Origin: Lachnospiraceae bacterium oral taxon 500
Lineage (GTDB): Bacteria; Bacillota; Clostridia; Lachnospirales; Vallitaleaceae
DNA: 64,000 nucleotides
NCBI GenBank assembly: GCA_002999035.1
Contig: CP027241.1
Span: forward strand, 1,801,001 to 1,865,000
Direction: 5' to 3'
Part shown: one piece after another, positions 17,149 to 25,516 of the stretch
Numbering within the stretch: the first letter of the stretch is position 1
Layout: the number at the start of each line of letters is the position of its first letter
Notes under the pieces: model-generated
The model's database searches: none
What the model was told of the DNA's origin: nothing
Seen by the model: the letters and a program-made list of their open reading frames with translations, nothing else
Position numbers and translations under genes: made by a program

Positions 17149-18044
17149 GATGGAAGCAGAAATATAAGGCAATAGATTATGTTTTGATTATAGTAGGAAC
17201 AACTTTGCTGGCGATTGCGCTCAATGTTTATTTTGAAGCAATGGGACTGGTTATCGGCGGGGTGACGGGACTGGCTATTATCATCAAGGATTTTACACAG
17301 GGACTTTGGGCGGGCGGCATACCGCTGTCGGTGACAAACTTGGGAATCAATATTCCGCTGTTTTTCATTGCTTTTATGATCCGGGGCAAAGAGTTCGGCG
17401 GCAAGAGCTTATTTGCGACCGTCTTTTTGTCGATTGCACTGGAATATACCAAGTTTTTGCCGAAACTGACGCATGATTTTTTCTTGGGTTCTGTATTTGG
17501 CGGGCTTTTGGCCGGACTGGGGATTGGTCTGGTTTTTGCGGCTAACGCGACGACCGGCGGCACGGATCTGGCAGGCGGAATCCTGCACCATTTTTTTCCG
17601 GGCTTAAGTATGGCTCGTTGGATGCAGGTTATTGATATTTTCATCATCTTGGGCGGATTTATGGTATTCGGCAGCGAACGGACGATGTACGCAATCATCA
17701 GTGTTTATGTTTCGATGAAGGTGATTGATGCGATTTTAGAGGGCCTGAACTTTTCCAAGGCGGCTTATATCATTTCCGACCGGCACGAAGCAATCGCTGC
17801 TGAGATTATGAAGCAGATTGAGCGGGGAGTGACCTCACTTCACGGTGTCGGTAAATATACCGGCAATCAAAAAGAGGTGCTGCTGTGTGTTATGTCCAAG
17901 CGCCAGATTATTACGGTTAAGGAAATTGTCAAGCGGATCGATCCCCGGGCATTTATGATTGTGACCGATGCCAGAGAGGTGTTTGGTGAAGGTTTTATTG
18001 AGCACCCGGAAATTGCCAAGGCCGAAAGCACTATGTCAAAATGA
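17142..18044 (+). CDS. YitT family membrane protein (DUF161 with DUF2179 tail)
   Basis: A 300-residue protein with five or six hydrophobic helices in the first about 200 residues (ALNVYFEAMGLVIGGVTGLAI, ANATTGGTDLAGGIL) and a soluble C-terminal DUF2179 domain (GVTSLHGVGKYTGNQKEVLLCVM, ITVKEIVKRIDPRAFMIVTDAREVFGEGF). YitT proteins are widespread Bacillota membrane proteins of unclear function, thought to be transporters. It is translationally coupled to tagA. Confidence 0.88.
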   Translation: MLRWKQKYKAIDYVLIIVGTTLLAIALNVYFEAMGLVIGGVTGLAIIIKDFTQGLWAGGIPLSVTNLGINIPLFFIAFMIRGKEFGGKSLFATVFLSIALEYTKFLPKLTHDFFLGSVFGGLLAGLGIGLVFAANATTGGTDLAGGILHHFFPGLSMARWMQVIDIFIILGGFMVFGSERTMYAIISVYVSMKVIDAILEGLNFSKAAYIISDRHEAIAAEIMKQIERGVTSLHGVGKYTGNQKEVLLCVMSKRQIITVKEIVKRIDPRAFMIVTDAREVFGEGFIEHPEIAKAESTMSK

Positions 18045-18192
18045 CTAAAATATAACAAAGCGTGGTTCAGCGGCCGCAAAATTTGGTTGAAAGCATAAGG
18101 ATTTGTTTGCTTTTTGTGAAAAACTTTGTAAAAAAAACAGGGAGATGACATTTCCAACAGAAAGCTTTCCTTATTTTTGGGTATTTTATCCA

Positions 18193-18221
18193 TTGTCGAT
18201 TATTTGAAATTAAGGTATATT
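18193..18221 (+). promoter_or_regulatory. Putative promoter of the MsmK-type gene
   Basis: TTGTCG at 18193-18198 and TATATT at 18216-18221 are 17 bases apart, about 95 bases upstream of the start codon. The 18045-18315 gap has no gene. Confidence 0.45.
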
Positions 18222-18315
18222 AATAGCGATGAAGCTTGAAGAGCAGGGATGCGGCTGCTGGTAAGAGTTAGCGGTGTTCAGGCCAAATATTTTTTTCAGA
18301 AGGGAGCTATTGTTA

Positions 18316-19425
18316 ATGGCAAGTTTATCTTTAAGAGGTGTAAAAAAGGTGTATTCCGGTAATGTTACAGCAGTTTCGGATTTTAATCTGGAAATTGCGG
18401 ACAAGGAATTTATTATTTTCGTTGGTCCGTCCGGCTGTGGTAAGACCACTACGCTGCGGATGATTGCAGGTCTGGAAGAAATTACCGAGGGTGAGCTTTA
18501 TATCGGCGACCGGTTGGTCAATGATGTTGAGCCGAAGGATAGAGATATCGCCATGGTATTCCAAAACTATGCACTGTATCCGCATATGACCGTATATGAC
18601 AATATGGCCTTTGGTTTAAAGCTGCGGAAAACACCGAAGGAAGAAATTGAAAGAAGAGTTCGGGAAGCTGCTAAGATTCTTGGTATTGAAGCGCTCCTTG
18701 ATCGTCGGCCGAAGGCTTTGTCCGGCGGACAAAGACAGCGGGTAGCAATGGGTCGGGCCATCGTGCGGGAACCGAAAGTATTCTTAATGGATGAACCGTT
18801 GTCGAACCTTGATGCAAAACTGCGTGTCCAGATGCGGGTTGAGATTTCCAAACTTCATAAAAAGCTGCAAACAACGATTATTTATGTAACGCATGATCAG
18901 GTGGAGGCAATGACCCTGGGTACGCGGATTGTTGTTATGAAGGACGGTGTTATTCAGCAGGTGGATTCTCCGTCAACCCTGTACTCCAAGCCGGCTAATC
19001 TGTTTGTAGCCGGATTTATCGGTTCGCCGCAGATGAACTTTATTGAAGCAAAAGTATCCAAGGAAGGCGAGCGGGCGAAGTTAACCTTTGGTGCTAACGC
19101 GGTTGTTTTATCGGCCGAAAAGTCCAAGGCTGTATTGGGCGGCGGTTATGAAGGCAAGACGGTTATTTTGGGTATCCGGCCGGAAGATATTCATGATGAG
19201 GGAGAGTACATGTCCAATAAGGACGCGATTGTTAATTTTGAAGTAGCCGTTACTGAAATGCTGGGTGCGGAAGTAATCTTAATCGGAAGCATTGAAAACT
19301 TTGATACCACCGCTAAGGTTGGCCCGCGGACAGTTGCTAAGGCCGGTGATAAGATTCAGCTGGCTTTTGATTTGGAAAGAATTCATGTTTTTGATAAGGA
19401 TACGGAAAAAGTAATAACAAATTAG
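18316..19425 (+). CDS. msmX: Sugar ABC transporter ATP-binding protein, MsmK/MsmX/UgpC type
   Basis: About 369 residues from ATG 18316 (AAGGGAG at 18300-18306); an upstream in-frame start at 18274 has no ribosome site. The ATPase domain has GPSGCGKTTTLRMIAGLE, LSGGQRQRVAMGRAI and VFLMDEPLSNLDAKLR, and residues about 240-369 form the TOBE regulatory domain typical of CUT1 sugar importers. No permease or binding protein lies nearby, which fits the shared ATPases such as B. subtilis MsmX that energise several carbohydrate importers. The next gene is a CdaR-like regulator but a terminator separates them. Confidence 0.88.
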   Translation: MASLSLRGVKKVYSGNVTAVSDFNLEIADKEFIIFVGPSGCGKTTTLRMIAGLEEITEGELYIGDRLVNDVEPKDRDIAMVFQNYALYPHMTVYDNMAFGLKLRKTPKEEIERRVREAAKILGIEALLDRRPKALSGGQRQRVAMGRAIVREPKVFLMDEPLSNLDAKLRVQMRVEISKLHKKLQTTIIYVTHDQVEAMTLGTRIVVMKDGVIQQVDSPSTLYSKPANLFVAGFIGSPQMNFIEAKVSKEGERAKLTFGANAVVLSAEKSKAVLGGGYEGKTVILGIRPEDIHDEGEYMSNKDAIVNFEVAVTEMLGAEVILIGSIENFDTTAKVGPRTVAKAGDKIQLAFDLERIHVFDKDTEKVITN

Positions 19426-19437
19426 TCTGAAATATGT

Positions 19438-19484
19438 AAAAAAAAGAGGAAATGCACAAATTTTTGCTTTCCTCTTTTTTTTTT
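19438..19484 (+). terminator. Terminator after the MsmX-type gene
   Basis: AAAAAAGAGGAAA pairs with TTTCCTCTTTTTT around a 15-base loop and ends in a long T run. Confidence 0.88.
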
Positions 19485-19627
19485 GCGCAAAATGCTATAC
19501 AATATATAATGAGTAATAGTATGACATAAGTGTCAAAAGGATTTAGCGTTTTTTGACAAGCCAAACACATGAGTAAGCAGCCGTTTTTGCAAGGATTACG
19601 AATATTTTTTTTGCAAGGATGATGGGA

Positions 19628-19663
19628 GGCGTTAGCCGAAGCAATTCTGTATCATGGGTGTCC
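19628..19663 (+). promoter_or_regulatory. Leader motif copy 2
   Basis: GGCGTTAGCCGAAGCAATT then CTGTATCATGGGTGTCC lies 37 bases before the next ATG. Nearly the same string occurs at 51814-51850 before hpf and a weaker match at 5942-5973. GGC-GTTA-GCC can form a short hairpin. I do not recognise a known riboswitch. Confidence 0.5.
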
Positions 19664-19700
19664 AGGAAATTGGTTCACGGAACCGGTAAAGGAGAAGACA

Positions 19701-20795
19701 ATGATATCAAATCAAATTTTACAGACAACAATTGAGGGACTGAAAACGATCACCCGGATGGATCTGACGGTCATGGATGCCGAAGGCCGGGTACTGGCAT
19801 CGACGGAAGAGGATGCCTTTAGCGATTATAATTTTTCAGTGGTGGATTTTGTTAATTCACAGGCGGAAAGCCAGTTAGTGCAGGGCTATCAATTTTTTAA
19901 GGTGTTTGACGAAACATCGGTCGAATATATCATTACGGTCAAGGGCGAGGCCGAGGATGTTTACAAAATTGGTAAAATTGCTTCTTTTCAAATTCAAAAT
20001 CTTTTGGTGGCGTACAAAGAACGTTTTGATAAAGATAATTTTATTAAGAACCTGTTGCTGGATAACCTGTTGTTGGTTGATATCTATAATCGCTCCAAAA
20101 AGCTGCACATTGAAGTCGATACGCCCCGGGTGGCTTTGATTGTGGAAACGAAGTTAGAAAAAGACAACAGTTCGCTGGAAGTGGTTAAGAGCCTGTTTTC
20201 GCCGAAGTCGCAGGATTTTATTACGGCAGTGGATGAAAAGAATATTATTATTGTCAAAGCCTTAAAACCGACCGATACGCGCAAGGATATCATCAATTTG
20301 GCCAATATGATTGTCGATACCATTAATTCGGAAGCGATGAGTCAGGCCTATGTAGCGATCGGCACGGTGGTTAATGATATTAAGGATGTATCCAAATCCT
20401 ATAAGGAAGCCAAAATGTCGCTGGAGGTAGGCAAGATTTTTTATCAGGAATATAATGTCATTGCCTATGAGAATCTGGGGATTGGCCGCTTAATTTATCA
20501 GCTGCCGGTAGCGCTTTGCCGGATGTTTATTGATGAAATTTTCCACGGCAAATCGCCGGATCAATTTGATGAGGAAACCTTGACAACGATCAATAAGTTC
20601 TTTGAAAACAGTCTGAATGTGTCGGAAACCTCAAGACAGCTGTATATTCACCGTAATACTTTGGTTTACCGGCTGGATAAGCTGCAAAAAAATACCGGCC
20701 TTGATTTGCGCGTGTTTGAGGATGCGATTACCTTTAAGATTGCTTTAATGGTTGTCCGCTATATGCGCTATATGCAGGATAACAGCATGTATTAA
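19701..20795 (+). CDS. CdaR/PucR family transcriptional regulator
   Basis: A 364-residue protein. The first about 110 residues match the sugar-diacid recognition domain (ISNQILQTTIEGLKTITRMDLTVMDAEGRVLAST), the middle is a degenerate GGDEF-like domain of the CdaR/PucR group, and residues about 295-355 hold the C-terminal helix-turn-helix (FFENSLNVSETSRQLYIHRNTLVYRLDKL). Members sense organic acids or purines. The nearest catabolic gene is the upstream sugar ATPase, so control of carbohydrate uptake is a guess. GGAGAAGACAATG fixes the start. Confidence 0.85.
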   Translation: MISNQILQTTIEGLKTITRMDLTVMDAEGRVLASTEEDAFSDYNFSVVDFVNSQAESQLVQGYQFFKVFDETSVEYIITVKGEAEDVYKIGKIASFQIQNLLVAYKERFDKDNFIKNLLLDNLLLVDIYNRSKKLHIEVDTPRVALIVETKLEKDNSSLEVVKSLFSPKSQDFITAVDEKNIIIVKALKPTDTRKDIINLANMIVDTINSEAMSQAYVAIGTVVNDIKDVSKSYKEAKMSLEVGKIFYQEYNVIAYENLGIGRLIYQLPVALCRMFIDEIFHGKSPDQFDEETLTTINKFFENSLNVSETSRQLYIHRNTLVYRLDKLQKNTGLDLRVFEDAITFKIALMVVRYMRYMQDNSMY

Positions 20796-20800
20796 GAATA

Positions 20801-20984
20801 TACTCAACTTTCCCATGTTCGACAGAACAGTCTTTTTTAGGCTCGTTGCTTCCAGAAAGGCTACGCCTTTCGGCGGCGGGCAGGAATGAAATGCGATTTG
20901 CGAAGCAAATTGCGAGAGTGAGTCCATGCAGACCGCCCGCCCGGGCAGAAGTGCGAAGCACTTCGATCAGGGGAAAGTTGAGTA
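20801..20984 (+). repeat. 184-bp intergenic element with 14-bp terminal inverted repeats and internal hairpins
   Basis: TACTCAACTTTCCC (20801-20814) is the exact inverse of GGGAAAGTTGAGTA (20971-20984). Inside are three short hairpins with 3-nt loops: GAAAGGC-TAC-GCCTTTC (20855), a 9-bp stem around GAA at 20893-20913, and AAGTGC-GAA-GCACTT (20949). A similar degenerate string (GAAATGCGATT, then GGGCAAAGTTGAGCAT) occurs at 35530-35598, so this may be a mobile or REP-like family. It lies between the CdaR-type gene and ftsE. Confidence 0.65.
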
Positions 20985-21006
20985 ATATATCTATTAAGGA
21001 GAAGAA

Positions 21007-21708
21007 ATGATTAGGCTGGAGGATGTAAGTAAGGAATATCCGGGCGGGATTAAGGCATTGGACCGGGTTTCTTTTAAAATCGGCAAGGGCGAGTTTGTTT
21101 TTATTGTCGGCGACAGCGGTTCGGGCAAAACAACCTTGTTTAAACTCTTGCTCAGAGAAATTGAAGCCAGCAGCGGCTCAATTTATATTGAGGACGTGGA
21201 TATCGCCAGACTTCATAAAAATAAAATACCCAAGCTTCGCCGTAGTTTAGGTGTAGTATTTCAGGACTTTCGCCTGCTCAAGGACCGGACGGTTTATGAA
21301 AACGTGGCTTTTGCACTGGAAGTGACGGAAACGCCGCGCAGTATGATTCGCAAGACGGTTCCGGCGCTGCTGAATATGGTCGGTTTAAAGGGCTATGAAA
21401 AAAAGAAGCCGAACCAGCTCTCCGGCGGTGAACAGCAGCGGGTGGCTTTGGCCAGAGCGATTGCCAATAATCCGCCCATTCTTTTGGCGGATGAGCCAAC
21501 CGGCAATCTGGATTCGGAACGGTCGTGGGCCATTATTCGCTTGCTCAAGGATATCAATTTGCGCGGCACGACGGTGGTAGTGATCACGCATGACCGGGAA
21601 ATTGTCAATTCCATGAAAAAAAGGGTCATTACCATTCAGGACGGCAAAGTGATTCGGGACGACGCAAAAGGAGAATACTGGCATGAGCTTACGCACACTG
21701 GGATATAG
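21007..21708 (+). CDS. ftsE: Cell division ATP-binding protein FtsE
   Basis: A 233-residue ABC ATPase with GDSGSGKTTLFKLLLRE (Walker A), LSGGEQQRVALARAI and ILLADEPTGNLD. The opening MIRLEDVSKEYPGGIKALD is typical of FtsE. It pairs with FtsX, whose gene overlaps it by 26 bases, and the complex transmits ATP hydrolysis to a cell-wall hydrolase outside the cell. The coiled-coil M23 protein downstream is the likely partner. AAGGAG at 20997-21002 supports the start. Confidence 0.93.
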   Translation: MIRLEDVSKEYPGGIKALDRVSFKIGKGEFVFIVGDSGSGKTTLFKLLLREIEASSGSIYIEDVDIARLHKNKIPKLRRSLGVVFQDFRLLKDRTVYENVAFALEVTETPRSMIRKTVPALLNMVGLKGYEKKKPNQLSGGEQQRVALARAIANNPPILLADEPTGNLDSERSWAIIRLLKDINLRGTTVVVITHDREIVNSMKKRVITIQDGKVIRDDAKGEYWHELTHTGI

Positions 21709-22591
21709 CTTTTCCAAAGGCTTGCAGAATATGTTTAAAAATGGCTGGATGTCAGTGATTTCCATTATGACGATTGCGGTCAATGTCTTTGTCATTATCG
21801 TATTTTATACCGTCGTGACCAATGTTGACTTTATGATGACGGAGTTTGAGAAAAACATCGGCGTAGCCGTATTTTTTGAAAAGAATACGACCGAAGAGCA
21901 GATTTTGGAACTGAAAGCCAAGATGGAAAAACGAGCCGAAGTGTACCGGGTAGAATATATTTCGGCGGCGGAGGCATGGGAAAGCTTTAAAAGTCAGTAT
22001 TTCGATCAAAGAGAGGAGCTCCTTACCGGTTTCGGCGAGGATAACCCGCTGGCCGAATCGGCTTCCCTGCAGATTTCACTGGCTGATATTTCTAAGCAGG
22101 GAACTTTGGTTCAGGTTTTAAAAGCGGAAAACATTGTCCGCTATGTCCGTGAAACCAGAGATGTTACCTATGTGGTCGAGGCGGTAAATAAGCTGGTTAC
22201 TTATATCAGCGTCGGATTGCTGACTATTTTGATTTTGCTGGCGCTGTTTTTGATTTCCAATACGATTCGATTGGCGGTGACGCTGCGCAATGAGGAGATT
22301 GGAATTATGCGCTATATCGGTGCCAGAAATATGATGATTCGCGGGCCTTTTTTAGTGGAAGGAATTTTGATCGGCTTGATTGGTGCCAGTATTCCGCTGA
22401 TTTTGTTTTATTATGTCTATCCGGATGTGGTCATTCAAATTCAAAAGAGTTATGCGATTTTAAGCGATTATCTTATCTTTTTAAGCCGTGACCGGATTTT
22501 GCAGACATTGATTCCGATTGCCCTGCTTTCAGGCGCGGGAATCGGCTATTTAGGCAGTCGGTTTACCGTTGGAAAATATTTAAAGGTCTGA
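21683..22591 (+). CDS. ftsX: Cell division protein FtsX
   Basis: A 302-residue membrane protein with four helices: one near residues 20-45, an extracellular domain of about 125 residues (EKNIGVAVFFEKNTTEEQ to VVEAVNKLVTYI) and three C-terminal helices (VGLLTILILLALFLISNTI onward). The layout equals Gram-positive FtsX. The extracellular loop would hold the EnvC-like protein encoded downstream. The start lies inside ftsE (26-base overlap), so translation is coupled. Confidence 0.92.
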   Translation: MSLRTLGYSFSKGLQNMFKNGWMSVISIMTIAVNVFVIIVFYTVVTNVDFMMTEFEKNIGVAVFFEKNTTEEQILELKAKMEKRAEVYRVEYISAAEAWESFKSQYFDQREELLTGFGEDNPLAESASLQISLADISKQGTLVQVLKAENIVRYVRETRDVTYVVEAVNKLVTYISVGLLTILILLALFLISNTIRLAVTLRNEEIGIMRYIGARNMMIRGPFLVEGILIGLIGASIPLILFYYVYPDVVIQIQKSYAILSDYLIFLSRDRILQTLIPIALLSGAGIGYLGSRFTVGKYLKV

Positions 22592-22671
22592 GCAGTTGTT
22601 GCAGTTTTGGGCAGTGCCGTGGTGAAATTTGGCGCTTTGGCTGACCGGCGGCGATGCCGGTAGGCGGCTCA

Positions 22672-22720
22672 GCCAGCAGGCGGCGTGCCAGCAGGCGGCA
22701 ATGCCAGCAGGCGGCAATGC
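22672..22720 (+). repeat. Three tandem 15-16 bp GC-rich repeats upstream of the M23 gene
   Basis: GCCAGCAGGCGGC plus two or three bases is repeated three times (22672, 22687, 22703), with a more diverged unit just before. The unit length is not a multiple of three throughout and no frame continues ftsX into it. Confidence 0.65.
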
Positions 22721-22800
22721 TTTAACGAGAGTGAGGGGAGCCGGAACGCTTGAGTTGAACAGGGAAGCGGCCGTGATTTTAGCCGGAAGGAGGAAACAGT

Positions 22801-23985
22801 TTGAAGCGAGTTTTTTGGCGAGCGGGACTGGCGCTGGTAATTGCTTTGGCTTTTTCCAGTATTATATATGGAACAAGTACCCTGAAAAATATGCAGGAGC
22901 AAAAAAAGGCGATTCAGCAGCAGATTAAGAAAGAGTACGAGGAACTGAAAGCCAAGAAAGATGAAATTTCTTTGGTTTATCAGGAAATTTTGAAATATGA
23001 TCAGCAGTATTTTGAGGTGCAGCAGGTGCTGGATGTACTCGAGACCCGGCTGACGGAAAAAAAGACGGAAATTGAAACTACGCAGGCGCAGTTGGTGACA
23101 GCCAAAGAAAAAGAGGATGTTTATTATAAAAATACCAAGGAACGGATTAAAGTCATGTACGAGTACGGCAATACCGAATATATTGCGGTACTGCTTGAAT
23201 CCAGCAACGCCATGGATTTTTACAATCGGCTGGAGTATTTAAATAAGGTTGTTGAGTATGACAAGACCATGCTTCGGCGCTTAGAGGATATCCGTGAGGA
23301 AATTGAGGAAACGGAAGGCCGGCTGATTATTGAAAAGGCGGAAATGGAGCACACGCAAGCGGAGGCTCTTATTCGCAAAAATGATATTGAAAATATCCGG
23401 GTCTTAAAATCGCAGCAGATTGCGGCAGCCAATAAGAAAAAAGAATTTATTGAAAGCGAGATTAAGGAGCGCCAGCGGGAAGAAGCGCTGCTGGATAAAA
23501 AAATTGAGGAGCATATCGCGGCCATTGAGCGGGAGCGGCAAAAACAGAACAATAACGCGCTTAAGTTTAAAGAAGGGTTTTTAAAATGGCCTTTACCGGG
23601 ACATTATCGAATTACCTCGCCTTTTGAAAAGAGGGAAGACCCTTTCACACACAAAATTGCCATGCATAATGGTACCGATATTGGCGCGCCGAACGGCACG
23701 CCGATTTATGCGGCGGCTGACGGCGAGGTGATTTACGCGGCTTGGATGAACGGCTACGGCAATACGATCATGATTGACCATGGCAAGAATTCGAGCGGCC
23801 AGCATGTAATTACGCTTTATGCCCATTGTTCCAGTTTAGTGGCGACCAAGGGCGCGCAGGTGGTCGGCGGCCAGACGGTGGTGGCCAAGGTCGGCAGTAC
23901 CGGCCGGTCAACCGGCAATCATTTGCATTTTGGCCTGAAAATCGGCGGCGCTTGGGTTGATCCGATGAAGAATACCAAGAAATAA
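22801..23985 (+). CDS. EnvC-like murein hydrolase activator / M23 peptidase with coiled coil
   Basis: A 394-residue exported protein starting at TTG 22801 after AAGGAGG (22787-22793). Residues 1-25 form a signal or anchor helix, residues about 28-255 a long coiled coil rich in Lys/Glu (QQQIKKEYEELKAKKDEISL), and residues about 260-394 a LytM/M23 domain (HNGTDIGAPNGTPIYAAADG, HVITLYAHCSSL, STGNHLHFGLKI). The zinc ligands HxxxD and HxH appear present, so it may be an active endopeptidase and not only an activator like E. coli EnvC. Coiled coil, position after ftsEX and a ctpA protease downstream all point to FtsEX-controlled wall cleavage. Confidence 0.9.
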   Translation: MKRVFWRAGLALVIALAFSSIIYGTSTLKNMQEQKKAIQQQIKKEYEELKAKKDEISLVYQEILKYDQQYFEVQQVLDVLETRLTEKKTEIETTQAQLVTAKEKEDVYYKNTKERIKVMYEYGNTEYIAVLLESSNAMDFYNRLEYLNKVVEYDKTMLRRLEDIREEIEETEGRLIIEKAEMEHTQAEALIRKNDIENIRVLKSQQIAAANKKKEFIESEIKERQREEALLDKKIEEHIAAIERERQKQNNNALKFKEGFLKWPLPGHYRITSPFEKREDPFTHKIAMHNGTDIGAPNGTPIYAAADGEVIYAAWMNGYGNTIMIDHGKNSSGQHVITLYAHCSSLVATKGAQVVGGQTVVAKVGSTGRSTGNHLHFGLKIGGAWVDPMKNTKK

Positions 23986-24001
23986 TATGGAAGGAAATAA
24001 A

Positions 24002-25288
24002 ATGAAAGCAAAATACTATGGACTTGGGGTACTGTCCACCTTGTTAGTGGCGGCCGTGATTTGGCTGGGCGTTTTGGTGGTCAGCAATACCCGCGATATT
24101 TTAGAGCAGCTGCCGGCGGCTGAAACCGGAAAAACAGCAGCAAGCGCTTCGGCCGAAGGCAAAACGGCCGAGAGCAAAACCGACAAGTGGTTTCGAGCCA
24201 AGATAAGAGATATTGATCAGCAGTTAAATTTGCGCTACATTGAAAAAATTGATAAGAATCAGATGTATGAATCGGCTTTGAAGGCTTATGTTGAGGGCTT
24301 AGGCGATCCTTACACCAATTACTTTACCAAAGAAGAATATCAGGCCTTTGAGCAGGATATGTCGGCTACCTATGACGGAATCGGTGCGCCTATATCGAAG
24401 GATCAGGAAACCAAGCTGGTGATGATTGTTTCGCCGTATAAAGATTCTCCGGCGGAAAAAGCGGGTTTGAGGACTGGCGATATCATTTTGGCAGTCAACG
24501 GAGAGGACGCAACGGCGCTGGATCCGGACGAAGTGGCGAAAAGAATTCGGGGCAAGAAGGGGACACAGGTAACACTGACCATTCAAAGAAAAGCGGGTGA
24601 GAAGACGACGATACTGGAAGTTCCGATTATTCGCGATACCATTGAGATTCCGACAATTGCGGCCAGAATGTTAGAGGATAAAATCGGTTATATTGCCATT
24701 TACGGCTTTGATGCGCCGACGGCCGATCAGTTCAAAAAAGAGCTGCGCACTTTGAAAAGTCAGGGTATGAAAGGGCTGGTGATTGACCTGCGGGGTAATC
24801 CCGGCGGATATTTAGAGATGGCGGTGGAGATTGCCGATGAAATCATATCTCAGGGTCTGGTCGTTTATATTGAAGATAAAAACGGCAACAGGGAGGATTT
24901 TTCGGCGGTTAATGCGGCTAAACTGGATATGCCGATTGCCGTCTTAGTCAATAAAGGCAGCGCTTCGGCTTCGGAAATTTTGGCCGGTGCGCTGAAAGAT
25001 CATGGTTTGGCTACGATTGTTGGTACGACCACTTTTGGTAAGGGGCTGGTGCAAAATACTTTCCCGTTTGCCGATGGTTCGGCGCTGAAGGTCACCATTG
25101 CCAAATATTATACGCCAAACGGCAATTATATTCACAGTAAAGGAATTGAGCCGGATGTGACCGTCGAGCTGAAAACAAGCCAAAACGGGGAAGATACGGA
25201 AAAACCGGAAAATACGCAGACCGATCAGAAAAAAATGGACAATCAGCTGCAAAAGGCTTGGGAGATATTAAAGAAAAAGCTGAAGTAG
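24002..25288 (+). CDS. ctpA: Carboxy-terminal processing protease, S41 family
   Basis: About 428 residues from ATG 24002, preceded by GGAAGG; the ATG at 23987 lies on the ribosome site and is less likely. One N-terminal transmembrane helix, a PDZ domain at about 115-200 (YKDSPAEKAGLRTGDIILAVNG) and the S41 core with LVIDLRGNPGGYLEMAVEIA and the nucleophile segment NKGSASASEILAGALKD, where Ser and a downstream Lys (TFGKGLVQ) form the dyad. It acts outside the membrane. It follows the M23 gene by 16 bases and ends the ftsEX unit. Confidence 0.93.
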   Translation: MKAKYYGLGVLSTLLVAAVIWLGVLVVSNTRDILEQLPAAETGKTAASASAEGKTAESKTDKWFRAKIRDIDQQLNLRYIEKIDKNQMYESALKAYVEGLGDPYTNYFTKEEYQAFEQDMSATYDGIGAPISKDQETKLVMIVSPYKDSPAEKAGLRTGDIILAVNGEDATALDPDEVAKRIRGKKGTQVTLTIQRKAGEKTTILEVPIIRDTIEIPTIAARMLEDKIGYIAIYGFDAPTADQFKKELRTLKSQGMKGLVIDLRGNPGGYLEMAVEIADEIISQGLVVYIEDKNGNREDFSAVNAAKLDMPIAVLVNKGSASASEILAGALKDHGLATIVGTTTFGKGLVQNTFPFADGSALKVTIAKYYTPNGNYIHSKGIEPDVTVELKTSQNGEDTEKPENTQTDQKKMDNQLQKAWEILKKKLK

Positions 25289-25363
25289 CGCGGGAAAAAA
25301 ACCACGGTCTATGAGTTGGCTTGGGACGAAACAGAGCGCCTGCGCTTGAGTCAGGGAAAAATG

Positions 25364-25400
25364 AAAAGCCTTGCGGGCTTCTTATCCGCAAGGCTTTTTT
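25364..25400 (+). terminator. Terminator of the ftsEX-envC-ctpA operon
   Basis: AAAAGCCTTGCGG and CCGCAAGGCTTTT form a 13-bp stem around a 9-base loop and end in T6. Confidence 0.92.
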
Positions 25401-25516
25401 GTGTGCCTGGCAACGCATATTTTTAAGGGGTAAAAGTCCTGAATGCATCGGACAGTGGAAGGAGTCGCTGAACCCCAATTTAAAATCCTTTGTATGGCTA
25501 ACGATAACAGGGCTTT

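Noticed and set aside
22672-22720. Coding extension of ftsX or of the M23 gene through the tandem repeat
   Set aside because: ftsX ends at 22591 with a complete last helix and the M23 gene has its own strong ribosome site at 22787.
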